DNA of 64,000 nucleotides from CAVUEG01 sp963740525. Its GTDB lineage: Bacteria > Actinomycetota > Actinomycetes > Propionibacteriales > Nocardioidaceae. Below the pieces are notes generated by a model. That model saw only the letters and a program-made list of their open reading frames with translations. It did no database searches and was not told the origin of the DNA. The position numbers and the translations under genes were made by a program. The DNA is taken from contig CAVUEG010000006.1 of NCBI GenBank assembly GCA_963740525.1, positions 620,001 to 684,000 of the forward strand, written 5' to 3'. Below, piece after piece: positions 8,383 to 16,681 of the stretch (positions within the stretch are counted from its first letter, which is position 1; every line of letters starts with the position of its first letter).

Positions 8383-8770
8383 GGACGACCGCCTTCGGCA
8401 TGCCGAGCACCTTCTCGTCGCCACACGTGACGGTCAGGACCACCGCGGCCCGGCCGTCCTCGACCGACTTCACGCTGCCGCTGACCACCACGTCGACACC
8501 GCGGTCGTCATCGGGCACGACCACCGGCTTGGTGAACTTGCAGCCGAGCTCGACCACGTGACCCGGGGCTCCGGCCCAGGTGTCGAGCGCGCGGGCGGCC
8601 AAGGCCATCGTGAACATCCCGTGCGCGATGACACCGGGCAGGCCGACCGAGGTGGCGACGCGGTCCGACCAGTGGATCGCGTTGAAGTCCCCGCTGGCAC
8701 CGGCGTACCGCACAAGGTCGGCCCGGGTGATCGTGAAGGTCTGCGGGGGGAGCTCGTCGCCGGGGTTCAC
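8375..8770 (-). CDS. MaoC-type dehydratase, HadB-like
   Basis: A 131-residue hotdog-fold hydratase with the catalytic Asp/His motif in YAGASGDFNAIHWSD and HGMFTMALAARAL. In mycobacteria the HadA/HadB pair dehydrates 3-hydroxyacyl-ACP in FAS-II; this gene and the next one upstream occupy the same place (after rpmG, before secE) in the same order. In an organism without mycolates the pair may act in fatty acid or another acyl pathway. Its start overlaps the stop of the upstream partner by 4 bases, so they are translationally coupled. Confidence 0.88.
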   Translation of the reverse strand: MNPGDELPPQTFTITRADLVRYAGASGDFNAIHWSDRVATSVGLPGVIAHGMFTMALAARALDTWAGAPGHVVELGCKFTKPVVVPDDDRGVDVVVSGSVKSVEDGRAAVVLTVTCGDEKVLGMPKAVVLV

Positions 8771-9171
8771 GCGTCCTCCCCGCGGTGCACCAAGGTCGCG
8801 ACGGCGGTGCAGACGTGGGCGCCGTGTGCGTCGGTGATCTCGGTGCTCGTGCCCAGGATGTCGGCGCCCCCGATCTGCCGGAGCGACGAGACCGTGAGCA
8901 CAGCGGTCAGCTCGTCTCCGGCCACGACCGGACGGGAGTAGGTGAACCGCTGCTCACCGTGGACCACCCGGTGCAGGGAGATCCCGACCTCGGCGTCCTC
9001 GAGAAGCGTGTTCATCGCCCCGAAGGCGACCACGATCGGGAACGTGGGTGGGGCCGTCTCGTCGTACGTCGCCCCGGTGGCCGCGGCGAACTCCCGCAGC
9101 TTCTCCCTCGAGACGAGGTACGGCGCGGTCGGCGGGAAGGTCCGCCCGACCAGCGAGTCGTCGACTGCCAT
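8767..9171 (-). CDS. FAS1-like dehydratase-domain protein, HadA-like
   Basis: The 134-residue protein has the N-terminal hotdog layout of HadA/HadC (VGRTFPPTAPYLVSREKLREF, then the pocket segment VVHGEQRFTYSRPVVAGDEL). HadA-type subunits lack the catalytic Asp/His pair and bind the acyl chain while HadB supplies catalysis. It is the first gene of the pair, separated from rpmG by a long hairpin, and overlaps the HadB-like gene by 4 bases. Confidence 0.85.
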   Translation of the reverse strand: MAVDDSLVGRTFPPTAPYLVSREKLREFAAATGATYDETAPPTFPIVVAFGAMNTLLEDAEVGISLHRVVHGEQRFTYSRPVVAGDELTAVLTVSSLRQIGGADILGTSTEITDAHGAHVCTAVATLVHRGEDA

Positions 9172-9250
9172 GCGGCGACGCTATCAACCCTCAGCCGGCC
9201 GTCCGGCAACCGTCCGGCAGCTGTCGACCTGACCGACTTGTGGGAACACG

Positions 9251-9287
9251 ACGAGGGCGACCTCCCTGACAGGGAGATCGCCCTCGT
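9251..9287 (-). terminator. Hairpin between rpmG and the hydratase pair
   Basis: A 17-position stem with one mismatch (ACGAGGGCGA-C-CTCCCT paired to AGGGAG-A-TCGCCCTCGT, loop GAC) lies between the rpmG stop and the next gene on the same strand. It would end or reduce rpmG transcripts, with the hydratase genes then needing their own promoter. Only short T clusters follow. Confidence 0.7.
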
Positions 9288-9301
9288 GGGTCGCGGACGC
9301 G

Positions 9302-9472
9302 TCAGCGCGTCTCGCGGTGAGCCGTGTGGGTGCGGCAGCGGGGGCAGAACTTCTTCAGCTCAAGACGATCCGGGTCGTTGCGCCGGTTCTTCTTGGTGAT
9401 GTAGTTGCGTTCCTTGCATTCGACGCACGCCAAGGTGATCTTGGGACGGACGTCCGAGCTCTTGCTGGCCAC
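9302..9472 (-). CDS. rpmG: 50S ribosomal protein L33
   Basis: A 56-codon gene that reads VASKSSDVRPKITLACVECK and ends CPRCRTHTAHRETR, with two CxxC pairs forming the zinc ribbon of the zinc-binding L33 form. It starts with GTG at 9470-9472. Its place between tRNA-Met/tRNA-Thr and the hydratase genes is the standard actinobacterial one. Confidence 0.96.
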   Translation of the reverse strand: MASKSSDVRPKITLACVECKERNYITKKNRRNDPDRLELKKFCPRCRTHTAHRETR

Positions 9473-9529
9473 GGTGTGCCTCTTCTTTCAGCCTTGCTGC
9501 GGGTCTTGCCTTGCCGGATTGCGCCTGAG

Positions 9530-9603
9530 TAGCGGGGGCGGGACTCGAACCCGCGACACCACGATTATGAGCCGTGTGCTCTAACCACCTGAGCTACCCC
9601 GCC
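9530..9603 (-). tRNA. tRNA-Met (CAT), elongator type
   Basis: Minus-strand cloverleaf with acceptor GGCGGGG/CCCCGCT (first pair G-U), D-arm AGCTCAGGTGGTTAGAGC, anticodon loop CTCATAA and T-arm GCGGGTTCGAGTCCCGC. The anticodon stem lacks the three G-C pairs of the initiator, and the body resembles elongator tRNA-Met. A tRNA-Ile with lysidine-modified CAU cannot be fully excluded. Confidence 0.93.
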
Positions 9604-9654
9604 ACCAGGGACGGGAGCCCCGACCGTTTTACCGGCCGGATCGCCCTCACCCAG

Positions 9655-9727
9655 AGCCCCTTTACGGAATCGAACCGTAGACCTTCTCCTTACCATGGAG
9701 ACGCTCTGCCGACTGAGCTAAAGGGGC
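9655..9727 (-). tRNA. tRNA-Thr (GGT)
   Basis: Minus-strand cloverleaf: acceptor GCCCCTT/AAGGGGC, D-arm AGCTCAGTCGGCAGAGC, anticodon stem TCTCC/GGAGA with loop ATGGTAA (anticodon GGT), and T-arm ACGGTTCGATTCCGT. It forms a small tRNA pair with tRNA-Met upstream of rpmG. Confidence 0.95.
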
Positions 9728-9762
9728 AAGCGACGACAAAGAATACACATGGCCCGACCCGA

Positions 9763-10422
9763 TCATGAAATCGGCCCTGAGCGGCCGTCGAGCGCCTGCC
9801 AGACGGCCACGAAATAGCTCAGCCCAAAGGGGTCTCCGCGCCATCGCAGGACGGCCTCCGGGTCGTCTGCGAAGACCGACGCGAGCACCTGGAAGGCCGG
9901 GCGGCCGGCCACCTTGAGCTCGGCGGCCAGCGCCGGGTCCAGCCCCAGCAGGGCGGCCCTGTCGCCGGTCTCCAGGGCCACGGCGAGCATCTCGTCGAAG
10001 GCGAAGGCCCGCTCGTCGAGGAAGCCCGGCGCGAGGGGCCCCCGGCAGGCGCTCCCGTCGCCCATCACCAGCAGGCAGAGCCTTCCGGGCCGCTCACGCA
10101 GGCCCCGGGCCACAGCCTCGACCTCGGCGAGCGTGGCGTCCGCCGCCACCGTGACGTGCTCCGCGGCTCCGTGGCCGACCTCGTCGAGCAGCCGGCGTCC
10201 GACCTGCCAGCCGAGGGGCCGGCCGTCGTGTGGCCCGGCGCCGACCGGTCGGCGCCACGGCCGGTCGTCGGAGACCACGACCACCTGCTCAGGTGCGGTC
10301 GCCAGCACCGCCCGCGCGGCATCTCGACAGATCTCACGCAGCTCGGGAACCGGGTCGACCAGCCCCGTCAGCTCGCGCAGCAGCAGCGGGGGGTGCGGAA
10401 GCACCGCCGCGGCGACGATCAC
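9763..10422 (-). CDS. LigB-like (class III extradiol dioxygenase fold) protein
   Basis: The 219-residue protein starts MIVAAAVLPHPPLLL, the typical N-terminus of the actinobacterial LigB/MEMO-like family, with metal-ligand candidates His-9 and, further on, HDGRPLGWQVGRRLLDEVGHG. Mycobacteria have a comparable protein of unknown role. Its GTG start overlaps the stop of folP2 by 4 bases, so it is translationally coupled to it. No substrate is known for this subgroup; a redox or ring-cleaving activity is only inferred from the fold. Confidence 0.7.
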   Translation of the reverse strand: MIVAAAVLPHPPLLLRELTGLVDPVPELREICRDAARAVLATAPEQVVVVSDDRPWRRPVGAGPHDGRPLGWQVGRRLLDEVGHGAAEHVTVAADATLAEVEAVARGLRERPGRLCLLVMGDGSACRGPLAPGFLDERAFAFDEMLAVALETGDRAALLGLDPALAAELKVAGRPAFQVLASVFADDPEAVLRWRGDPFGLSYFVAVWQALDGRSGPIS

Positions 10423-11282
10423 GCCAGGGCCCGTACGACGAGCGTCGGCGGTCTGTCGCCACGGATGCTCGAGACCATGTCGAGCACCTGCCGGGTCTCA
10501 CGAACCTCGTGCACGCGATAGACCTGTGCCCCGTGCCAGGCGCTCACCGCTGTCGCCGCGAGCGTGCCGGTGAGCCGTTGCTCGGTGGGCAGGCCGAGCG
10601 TCTCGCCGATGAAGTCCTTGTTCGACAGCGAGACCAGCACGGGCCAGCCGGCCGCCACCATCTCGTCCAGGCGCCGTGTGATCTCGAGGGAGTGCCAGGT
10701 GGTCTTCTCGAAGTCGTGGGCCGGGTCGATCATCAATCTGTCGCGGGAGACCCCGGCGGCCACCGCGCGTCCGGCAAGAGCGACGGTGTCCTCGATCGCC
10801 CGCGCGACCACGTCGTCGTACCAGACCCGGTGCGGGGGCTGGCGGGGAGTGGCGCCGTTCGTGTGGGTGCAGACGTAGGCCGCGTCGAACTCGGCCGCGA
10901 CTTCGAGGAGCCGAGGGTCGTGACCACCCCAGGCGTCGTTGAGGACGTCGGCCCCGGCCTCGCACACGGCCCGGCCGACCTCCGCCCGCCAGGTGTCCAC
11001 GCTGATGACGAGGTCGGGGAACTCCGAACGCACGCGCTCCACGAAGCCGACCGTGCGACGCAGCTCCTCGTCGACGTCGACCTCGTCCCCCGGGCCGGCC
11101 TTGACTCCGCCGACGTCCACGAGGTCCGCACCCTCGCCGACGACCTCGCGCACTCGTTCGAGGGCGGCCTCCTCGGAGAAGGTGGCTCCGCGGTCGTAGA
11201 ACGAGTCGCGGGTGCGGTTCACGATCGCCATCACCAGGCGGTCGGTGTGGGCGTACGAGTGGCGGCCGAGCCGGAGCGTCAC
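10419..11282 (-). CDS. folP2: Dihydropteroate synthase-like protein, FolP2 type
   Basis: A 287-residue TIM-barrel of the dihydropteroate synthase family. The N-terminal motif MAIVNRTRDSFYDRGATF, plus DVGGVKAGPGDEV and SVDTWRAEVGRA, match the second DHPS paralog of mycobacteria (FolP2), which is reported not to replace FolP1 in folate synthesis. The true folP, normally in a folate cluster, is not in this window. The gene overlaps its upstream (amidase) and downstream (LigB-like) neighbours by 4 bases each, so the three form one translational unit. Confidence 0.85.
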   Translation of the reverse strand: MTLRLGRHSYAHTDRLVMAIVNRTRDSFYDRGATFSEEAALERVREVVGEGADLVDVGGVKAGPGDEVDVDEELRRTVGFVERVRSEFPDLVISVDTWRAEVGRAVCEAGADVLNDAWGGHDPRLLEVAAEFDAAYVCTHTNGATPRQPPHRVWYDDVVARAIEDTVALAGRAVAAGVSRDRLMIDPAHDFEKTTWHSLEITRRLDEMVAAGWPVLVSLSNKDFIGETLGLPTEQRLTGTLAATAVSAWHGAQVYRVHEVRETRQVLDMVSSIRGDRPPTLVVRALA

Positions 11283-12700
11283 GTCACGTCGTCCTGGATC
11301 CGGGCGAACGGCTGCGCGGCCTCGAGCTCGTAGGCCAGGCCCAGCAGCGTGCGCTCGCTCCCCCAGGCCGCGGTGAAGTGCACCCCGAGGGGCAGACCGT
11401 TCGAGGTCTGGCCCAGCGGAAGCGAGATGGCCGGGTCACCGGTGGCGTTCTGCAGCGGGGTGAAGGCGACGTACTCGAGCAGCTTGGCGAAGTGGCCCTC
11501 GAAGTCCTGCTCGGGCGACAGGTGACCGAGGAGTGGGGTCGTGTGCGAGAGGGTCGGGGTCAGGACCACGTCGACCGTGCGGAACAGCTCCGCCGTCTTC
11601 AGGCGGCTGCGCCTCAGCCGGCGGACCACCCCGGGAAGCCGATGTGCGCGGCGCTGGAACTGCTGCTTGAGCCCGGCGGTCAGGTTGTCCACCGCGGCCG
11701 AGTCGAAGTCGCGGGCGAGCGTGCGCCTGCCGTTGGTGACCAGGAACCACGAGAGCATCGCCCAGTAGGTGGAGAAGTCCTCAGCGAACTGCTCGTCGGC
11801 GGGGGTCGCCACCTCGGTGACGGTGTGTCCCGAGGCTTCGAGAAGCTTGGCGACGGAGAGGACGGCCTCGCGGGTCTCGAGGTCGGTGGACACGCCGTTG
11901 AGGGAGTCCATGATCAGGCCCACGCGCAAGCGCCGACGTGCGGGCCCCCGGACGTCCCCGACCGGGGGCAGTCGGAGGTTGCGATGGTGCTTCTCCGCCT
12001 CGCGCAGGAAGACGGCGGTGTCACGCACCGACCGGGTCACCACCCCGTTGGCGATGATCCGGACCGGCATCTGCCGCATCAGCCGGTCGGTCGCCAGACG
12101 GTCCCGGGTCGGCTTCAGCCCGACCAGCCCGCAGGCGGCCGCGGGGATCCGGATCGAGCCCCCGCCGTCGTTGGCGTGGGCGATCGGGACCACCCCGGAG
12201 GCGACCAGCGCCGCCGACCCTCCGGACGAGGCTCCCGGCGAGTAGTCCGGGTCCCAGGGGTTGCGGACCGGCGGGGCCGCGGCGTACTCGGTGGACGCGT
12301 TGAAGCCGAACTCCGGCAGGCGGCTCTTGCCGAGAGGCAGCAGCCCGGTCGCACGCAGCTGGGTGGCGAACTCGCCGTCGCGTCTGGCCGCGACCGCAGT
12401 GAAGGCAGCGCTGCCCTGCTGGGTCGGCTGCCCGGCCACGTCGACGTTGTCCTTGACCACGCTCGGGACGCCCCCGAAGTAGCCGGGCAGCGGCCGGTCG
12501 GCTCGGTCCCGGGCGTCGTCGAACCCCTCGTGGGCAAGCGCGTTCAGCAGCGGCTGCATCCGGCGGGCACGAGCGATGGCCGCGTCGGTGGCCTCGCGCG
12601 GAGAGACGGTGCCGTCCCGGATCGCGTCGGCGAGCCCGGTGGCGTCCAGGTCGCCCAGGGCATCGTCGGCGAACGCGTGGATCCGGCGCTGGCTCGTCAT
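11279..12700 (-). CDS. Amidase-signature family hydrolase
   Basis: A 473-residue serine hydrolase of the amidase-signature family, with the Ser-cisSer-Lys triad visible as VVKDNVDVAG (Lys), GASSGGSAALVASG (middle Ser) and NDGGGSIRIPAA (nucleophile region; most family members read GTDTGGS here, so the Gly at this place is slightly unusual). No GatB or GatC lies nearby, so it is not obviously the tRNA amidotransferase GatA. The ATG at 12698-12700 is the first sensible start; the long open frame upstream is a shadow of lrgB. Confidence 0.88.
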   Translation of the reverse strand: MTSQRRIHAFADDALGDLDATGLADAIRDGTVSPREATDAAIARARRMQPLLNALAHEGFDDARDRADRPLPGYFGGVPSVVKDNVDVAGQPTQQGSAAFTAVAARRDGEFATQLRATGLLPLGKSRLPEFGFNASTEYAAAPPVRNPWDPDYSPGASSGGSAALVASGVVPIAHANDGGGSIRIPAAACGLVGLKPTRDRLATDRLMRQMPVRIIANGVVTRSVRDTAVFLREAEKHHRNLRLPPVGDVRGPARRRLRVGLIMDSLNGVSTDLETREAVLSVAKLLEASGHTVTEVATPADEQFAEDFSTYWAMLSWFLVTNGRRTLARDFDSAAVDNLTAGLKQQFQRRAHRLPGVVRRLRRSRLKTAELFRTVDVVLTPTLSHTTPLLGHLSPEQDFEGHFAKLLEYVAFTPLQNATGDPAISLPLGQTSNGLPLGVHFTAAWGSERTLLGLAYELEAAQPFARIQDDVT

Positions 12701-12752
12701 GACCAGACCGTACTGCGCCCCGGTGGGCGAGCGACCACGGCCCACGGCCTGC

Positions 12753-13463
12753 TCAGAGGACGAGCAGCAGCACCGGCAGCAGCACGCTGGTCGCCAGTGC
12801 GGTGAGCCCCATCGCGAGCCCGCTGAAGGCCCCTTCGGTGCGGCTCTCGTGCAAGGCGCGCGCGGTGCCGATGCCGTGCGAGACCGAGCCGATCGCGATG
12901 CCGCGCACCCGCTGGTCCCGGAAGCGGAACAGCGAGAGAACCGCGGGCGCCGCCACGGCCCCCAGGATCCCGGCCGTGATGGTGAGCACAGCGGTGAGAG
13001 CCGGCACCCCACCGACCTCTGCCGACAGCGCGATGGCCACCGGCGTGCTGGTGGCCTTCGGCGACATCGACAGGACCAGGAGCCGGTCGCCACCGAGCAG
13101 GCGAGTGACCAGCACGGCCGTCGTGATCGAGGTGACCGCGCCGAGCGTGACCGCGACCACGATCGGGACCAGCGCGCGGCGTACGCGCTCGACCTCGTGG
13201 TGCAGGGGTACGGCGAGCGAGACGACGGCCGGCCCGAGGAGGAAGGCGATGAGCGAGCCACCGCGTAGGTACTCGTCGTACGTCGTGCCCGTCAGCCAGA
13301 GCACGACCCCGATCACGATGATCGCCACCAGCACCGGCTGGGCCAGCGGGTTGCCCCGGGTGAGGGTGCGGAGGCGTCGACCGAGCTCGTAGGCGGCCAG
13401 GGTCAGGAGCACACCGAACGCCGGGGAGCCGACGACCGCCTGCCAGGCGGCCTGGAGGTCCAT
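12753..13463 (-). CDS. lrgB: LrgB family membrane protein
   Basis: A 236-residue multi-span membrane protein with the LrgB hallmark LSMSPKATSTPVAIALSAEV and SVSHGIGTARALHES. LrgB with LrgA is linked to holin/antiholin-like control of murein hydrolases, and in other bacteria to pyruvate or glycolate export. Its ATG overlaps the lrgA stop by one base (TGATG), so the two are coupled. Confidence 0.9.
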   Translation of the reverse strand: MDLQAAWQAVVGSPAFGVLLTLAAYELGRRLRTLTRGNPLAQPVLVAIIVIGVVLWLTGTTYDEYLRGGSLIAFLLGPAVVSLAVPLHHEVERVRRALVPIVVAVTLGAVTSITTAVLVTRLLGGDRLLVLSMSPKATSTPVAIALSAEVGGVPALTAVLTITAGILGAVAAPAVLSLFRFRDQRVRGIAIGSVSHGIGTARALHESRTEGAFSGLAMGLTALATSVLLPVLLLVL

Positions 13464-13819
13464 CACGACGACCTCCGACCCGCGAGCCGTAGCAGCAGCG
13501 CGGCGGCCCCGGCGGTGACTAGCAGCCCGGCCGTCCACGAGATGACGATGCCGCCCGCGATGGCGACCGCGGAGCCGGCCAGGACCGCGCCGTACTGGAC
13601 GACACCCACGCCGGCGGGCACGAACAGGAGCTGGAGGTGGTCGAGAAGAACTCCCGAGACCCGCAGCACCGACGTCCGACCGGGCGAGCGGCGCAGGCTG
13701 AGCAGGACGAAGAGGAACACCATCCCGATCACGGGTCCGGGGACCGCCAGCCCTAACAGCCCGGCGACGAACTCTCCGGCGAGCTGGCAGGCAAGGAGGA
13801 CGAGCAACCCGACGATCAC
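13463..13819 (-). CDS. lrgA: LrgA/CidA family membrane protein
   Basis: The 118-residue protein has four predicted hydrophobic helices and the family segment VPGPVIGMVFLFVLL. It is the small partner of LrgB, which follows with a one-base overlap. Its GTG start overlaps the end of the tag gene by 4 bases. No LytSR-type regulator is adjacent, unlike in Firmicutes. Confidence 0.88.
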   Translation of the reverse strand: MIVGLLVLLACQLAGEFVAGLLGLAVPGPVIGMVFLFVLLSLRRSPGRTSVLRVSGVLLDHLQLLFVPAGVGVVQYGAVLAGSAVAIAGGIVISWTAGLLVTAGAAALLLRLAGRRSS

Positions 13820-14412
13820 GAGGCCCAGACCCCGGACGCGCCCCGCCGGTGGCAGCCCACGAGATGGGTGTCGACGAGACCGACCGCCTCCATCAGGGCG
13901 TACATGGTCGTGGGCCCGACGAAGGCGAACCCCCTCCGGCGCAGTTCCTTCGCGAGCGCGACCGACTCCGATGACGTGGCCACGAGCTCGCTGGTCACGC
14001 TGGGCGCGGGGGTCTGCTCCGGCCGGAACGCCCAGACGAGCTCCTCGAGACCGTGGTCGTCACGCAGCGTGAGCGTCGCCTTGGCGTTGGTGATCGTCGC
14101 CTCGATCTTGCGGAGGTTGCGGACGATGCCCGCGTCCGCCATCAGCCGGGCGACCTCTGCCTCGTCGTACGCCGCGACGACCTGCGCGTCGAAGCCTGCG
14201 AACGCGGCACGGAACGACTCCCGCTTGTTGAGGATCGTGAGCCACGACAGACCCGACTGGAAGGCCTCCAGGCTGATCCGCTCGAGCATCGCCGCCTCGC
14301 CGTGGACCGGCATCCCCCACTCGGTGTCGTGGTACTCGAGGTTCCTCGGGTGCGAGACCGCCCACGGGCAGCGCGCGAGGCCGTCCTCGCCGACGACGGG
14401 TTCCAGGGTCAC
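13816..14412 (-). CDS. tag: DNA-3-methyladenine glycosylase I
   Basis: The 198-residue protein removes 3-methyladenine from alkylated DNA. It carries the zinc-binding and substrate motifs of Tag: CPWAVSHPRNLEYHDTEWG at the N-terminus, GLSWLTILNKRESFR in the middle, and a C-terminal VDTHLVGCHRR with the last zinc ligands. I chose the GTG at 14410-14412 because the conserved region begins a few residues later; the longer frame would reach towards the pirin gene. It heads the tag-lrgA-lrgB-amidase-folP2-LigB run. Confidence 0.93.
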   Translation of the reverse strand: MTLEPVVGEDGLARCPWAVSHPRNLEYHDTEWGMPVHGEAAMLERISLEAFQSGLSWLTILNKRESFRAAFAGFDAQVVAAYDEAEVARLMADAGIVRNLRKIEATITNAKATLTLRDDHGLEELVWAFRPEQTPAPSVTSELVATSSESVALAKELRRRGFAFVGPTTMYALMEAVGLVDTHLVGCHRRGASGVWAS

Positions 14413-14440
14413 CGGCTCATGATGACAGTCCGGCCCGGGC

Positions 14441-15409
14441 TCAGCGGGGGCGGAGGCGGACGCCGGGCAGCGCGGGAGCCGGGATCGGTGGAAGCGGGTC
14501 ACCGGTCACCCCGAAGCGGCCGTCGGTCTGGACTCCGTCGGCGATCTGACGCTGCCACTCAGCGCGGTACTGCTCGATCTCGTCGTGGTCGCGACCGACG
14601 AAGTTCCACCACATCAGGATCGGCTCACCGAACGGCTCGCCGCCGAGGACGAGCAGCCTCGCCTCCTCGGAGGCCTCGACCTCGATGGCCTCCGCACCGG
14701 TCGCCACGTAGCCGAGCTCGGCGGCGGTGACCTCGCGCCCGGAGACCGTGACCCGCCCCGTGTCGACGAGGAATCCGTGCTCGTGGTGCGGGTCGACGGC
14801 CACCCGCACCGTCGTACCCGCCTCGAGAAGCACCTCGGCCCCCACCAGCGGTGAGTACGTCGACACCGGCGAGGTGACGCCGAACAGGGACCCGAGGAAG
14901 ACCCGCGCGACGAACCCGTGGCCGCGCACCGGCTCCGGGACGAAGTGCTCGAAGCCGGGCGCTGCATGACGTGAGACGTCGGGCAGCGCCACCCAGAGCT
15001 GCATCCCGTGCAGCATGCGGGTCTGCGGGGTCGAGATCTCGGAGTGGCTGATGCCCCTCCCCGCGGTCATCAGGTTGAGCTCGCCGGGCCGCACCATGGC
15101 CTGATGCCCGGCGCTGTCGCGGTGCTCGATCTCGCCGGAGAAGAGCCAGCTGACGGTCTGCAGCCCGGTGTGCGGGTGGGAGGCGACACTCATCCCGCCG
15201 GTGTCGGCGACCGGGTCCGGACCGTAGTGGTCAGCGAAGCACCAGGCCCCGATCAGGGAGCGACCTCGGGAGGGGAGCGTGCGTCGGACAGTCATCGCCC
15301 TGAGCCCTCCGAGCGGGACCTCGCGCGGGGTGATCACCTCGACATGTGACGAAGGCGCCTCCGCGTTGCACTCCACCAGCTGCGGGTCCGGGTCGAGGTT
15401 GGTCATCAC
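14441..15409 (-). CDS. Pirin family protein
   Basis: A 322-residue bicupin. The N-terminal cupin shows the pirin iron-site pattern around DHYGPDPVADTGGMSVASHP, HPHTGLQTVSWLFSGEIEHRD and RGISHSE; the C-terminal part holds MWWNFVGRDHDEI. Bacterial pirins act as quercetin dioxygenases or redox-linked regulators; which applies here is unknown. It lies 6 bases downstream of the VOC gene on the same strand. Confidence 0.9.
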   Translation of the reverse strand: MMTNLDPDPQLVECNAEAPSSHVEVITPREVPLGGLRAMTVRRTLPSRGRSLIGAWCFADHYGPDPVADTGGMSVASHPHTGLQTVSWLFSGEIEHRDSAGHQAMVRPGELNLMTAGRGISHSEISTPQTRMLHGMQLWVALPDVSRHAAPGFEHFVPEPVRGHGFVARVFLGSLFGVTSPVSTYSPLVGAEVLLEAGTTVRVAVDPHHEHGFLVDTGRVTVSGREVTAAELGYVATGAEAIEVEASEEARLLVLGGEPFGEPILMWWNFVGRDHDEIEQYRAEWQRQIADGVQTDGRFGVTGDPLPPIPAPALPGVRLRPR

Positions 15410-15415
15410 GAGGCC

Positions 15416-15910
15416 CTAGAGGACGTGCTCGCCGTACATCTCGCCGAGAGGATCGGCGATCAGCTCGATTCGAGCGCCGTCCGGGTCGGTGAAGTAGACG
15501 GAGACCCCGCTGTGCACCTCGTGCTCGACCCCGGCGGCCTCCAGCTTGCCGACCAGCCGCTCCCAGTGCGCGGGGTCGACGCTGATCGCGCAGTGGTGCA
15601 GTCCTCCGAGCACTTCGGCGTAGGGCCCCAGGTCGAGGCCGGGAAAGTCGAAGAACGCGAGCAGGTTGTCGTTGCCGATGTCGAAGAAGAAGTGCGAGGA
15701 CCCGGGATAGTCGCGGTTCTCGATCAGCTCCGTCAACGGGAACTCCAGGACGTCCTGGTAGAAGCGGATCGTCCGCTCGACGTCCCCGCTGATCAGGGCG
15801 GTGTGGTGCAACCCGCGAGCAGAGGAGGAGCCGCGCTCCTCTGCCGGCCTGAGGTGCTGGGCCCGCAGCGCAGCCCGGGTCTGACGCAGTGTCTCCTCGT
15901 CCGGTGTCAC
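15416..15910 (-). CDS. VOC (glyoxalase/dioxygenase) superfamily protein
   Basis: The 164-residue protein has one vicinal-oxygen-chelate unit: LHHTALISGDVERTIRFYQD (first metal His), LHHCAISVDPAHWERL, and YFTDPDGARIELI ending in the metal Glu. This layout fits glyoxalase-like lyases and ring-cleavage enzymes; the substrate is unknown. The GTG at 15908-15910 is preferred because the upstream open frame runs through the promoter region of the divergent response regulator. Confidence 0.82.
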   Translation of the reverse strand: MTPDEETLRQTRAALRAQHLRPAEERGSSSARGLHHTALISGDVERTIRFYQDVLEFPLTELIENRDYPGSSHFFFDIGNDNLLAFFDFPGLDLGPYAEVLGGLHHCAISVDPAHWERLVGKLEAAGVEHEVHSGVSVYFTDPDGARIELIADPLGEMYGEHVL

Positions 15911-16020
15911 GTGCTGTCCTCCAGTGGTCGGAGTTCCAGTGCAGCAGCCCGACGGGTCCGCGACAAGCAGGGGGTGCCGAAATGATGGCGGGACGGCACC
16001 CGGACGGGCAGACTGTGCCC

Positions 16021-16662
16021 ATGTCTGGCACACCGATCAGGGTTTTCCTCCTCGACGACCATGAAGTCGTCCGCCGTGGCTTGCGCGAGCTCCTCGAGAG
16101 CGAGGGGGACATCGAGATCGTCGGCGAGTCCGGCACCGCCAAGGATGCGACGGCCCGGATCCCCGCGCTCCGCCCCGACGTGGCGGTCCTTGACGGCCGG
16201 CTCCCGGACGGCAGCGGGATCGAGGTCTGCCGCGAGATCCGCTCGGTCGATCCCGGCATCAAGGCGCTGATCCTCACCAGCTACGACGACGACGAGGCAC
16301 TGTTCGCGGCGATCCTGGCCGGGGCGGCGGGCTACCTGCTGAAGCAGATCGGCTCCAACGACCTGATCGACGGCGTACGCCGGGTCGCCGCCGGGCAGTC
16401 GCTCCTCGACCCGACGCTGACCACCCGGGTGCTCGAGCGGGTGCGCAACGGGCCGACCCGCAACACCGAGCTGGAGCAGCTCACGGAGCAGGAGCGCAAG
16501 ATCCTCGCGCTGATCGCCGAGGGCCTGACGAACCGTCAGATCGGCGAGAACCTGCACCTGGCCGAGAAGACCGTGAAGAACTACGTGTCCAGCATCCTGT
16601 CCAAGCTCGGGCTCGAACGTCGGACGCAGGCGGCAGTGCTGGCCTCCAAGCTCCTGAGCTGA
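16021..16662 (+). CDS. DevR/DosR-type response regulator
   Basis: A 213-residue NarL-family regulator. The receiver domain has the acidic pair in FLLDDHEVV, the phosphorylated Asp-58 in VAVLDGRLPDGSG, Thr in LTSYDDD and the Lys in YLLKQ; the C-terminal LuxR helix-turn-helix reads LIAEGLTNRQIGENL and EKTVKNYVSSILSKLG, very like DosR of mycobacteria. It is tail-to-tail with the histidine kinase at 16682-18163, which is probably its partner. A DosR-box-like palindrome sits at 18232-18251. Confidence 0.9.
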   Translation: MSGTPIRVFLLDDHEVVRRGLRELLESEGDIEIVGESGTAKDATARIPALRPDVAVLDGRLPDGSGIEVCREIRSVDPGIKALILTSYDDDEALFAAILAGAAGYLLKQIGSNDLIDGVRRVAAGQSLLDPTLTTRVLERVRNGPTRNTELEQLTEQERKILALIAEGLTNRQIGENLHLAEKTVKNYVSSILSKLGLERRTQAAVLASKLLS

Positions 16663-16681
16663 GCCCGCCTGCGCGAGGCGG

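Noticed and set aside
13463..13538. Longer N-terminus for LrgB (25 extra residues)
   Set aside because: The extension is Arg/Ala-rich shadow of lrgA; the ATG that overlaps the lrgA stop is the natural start.
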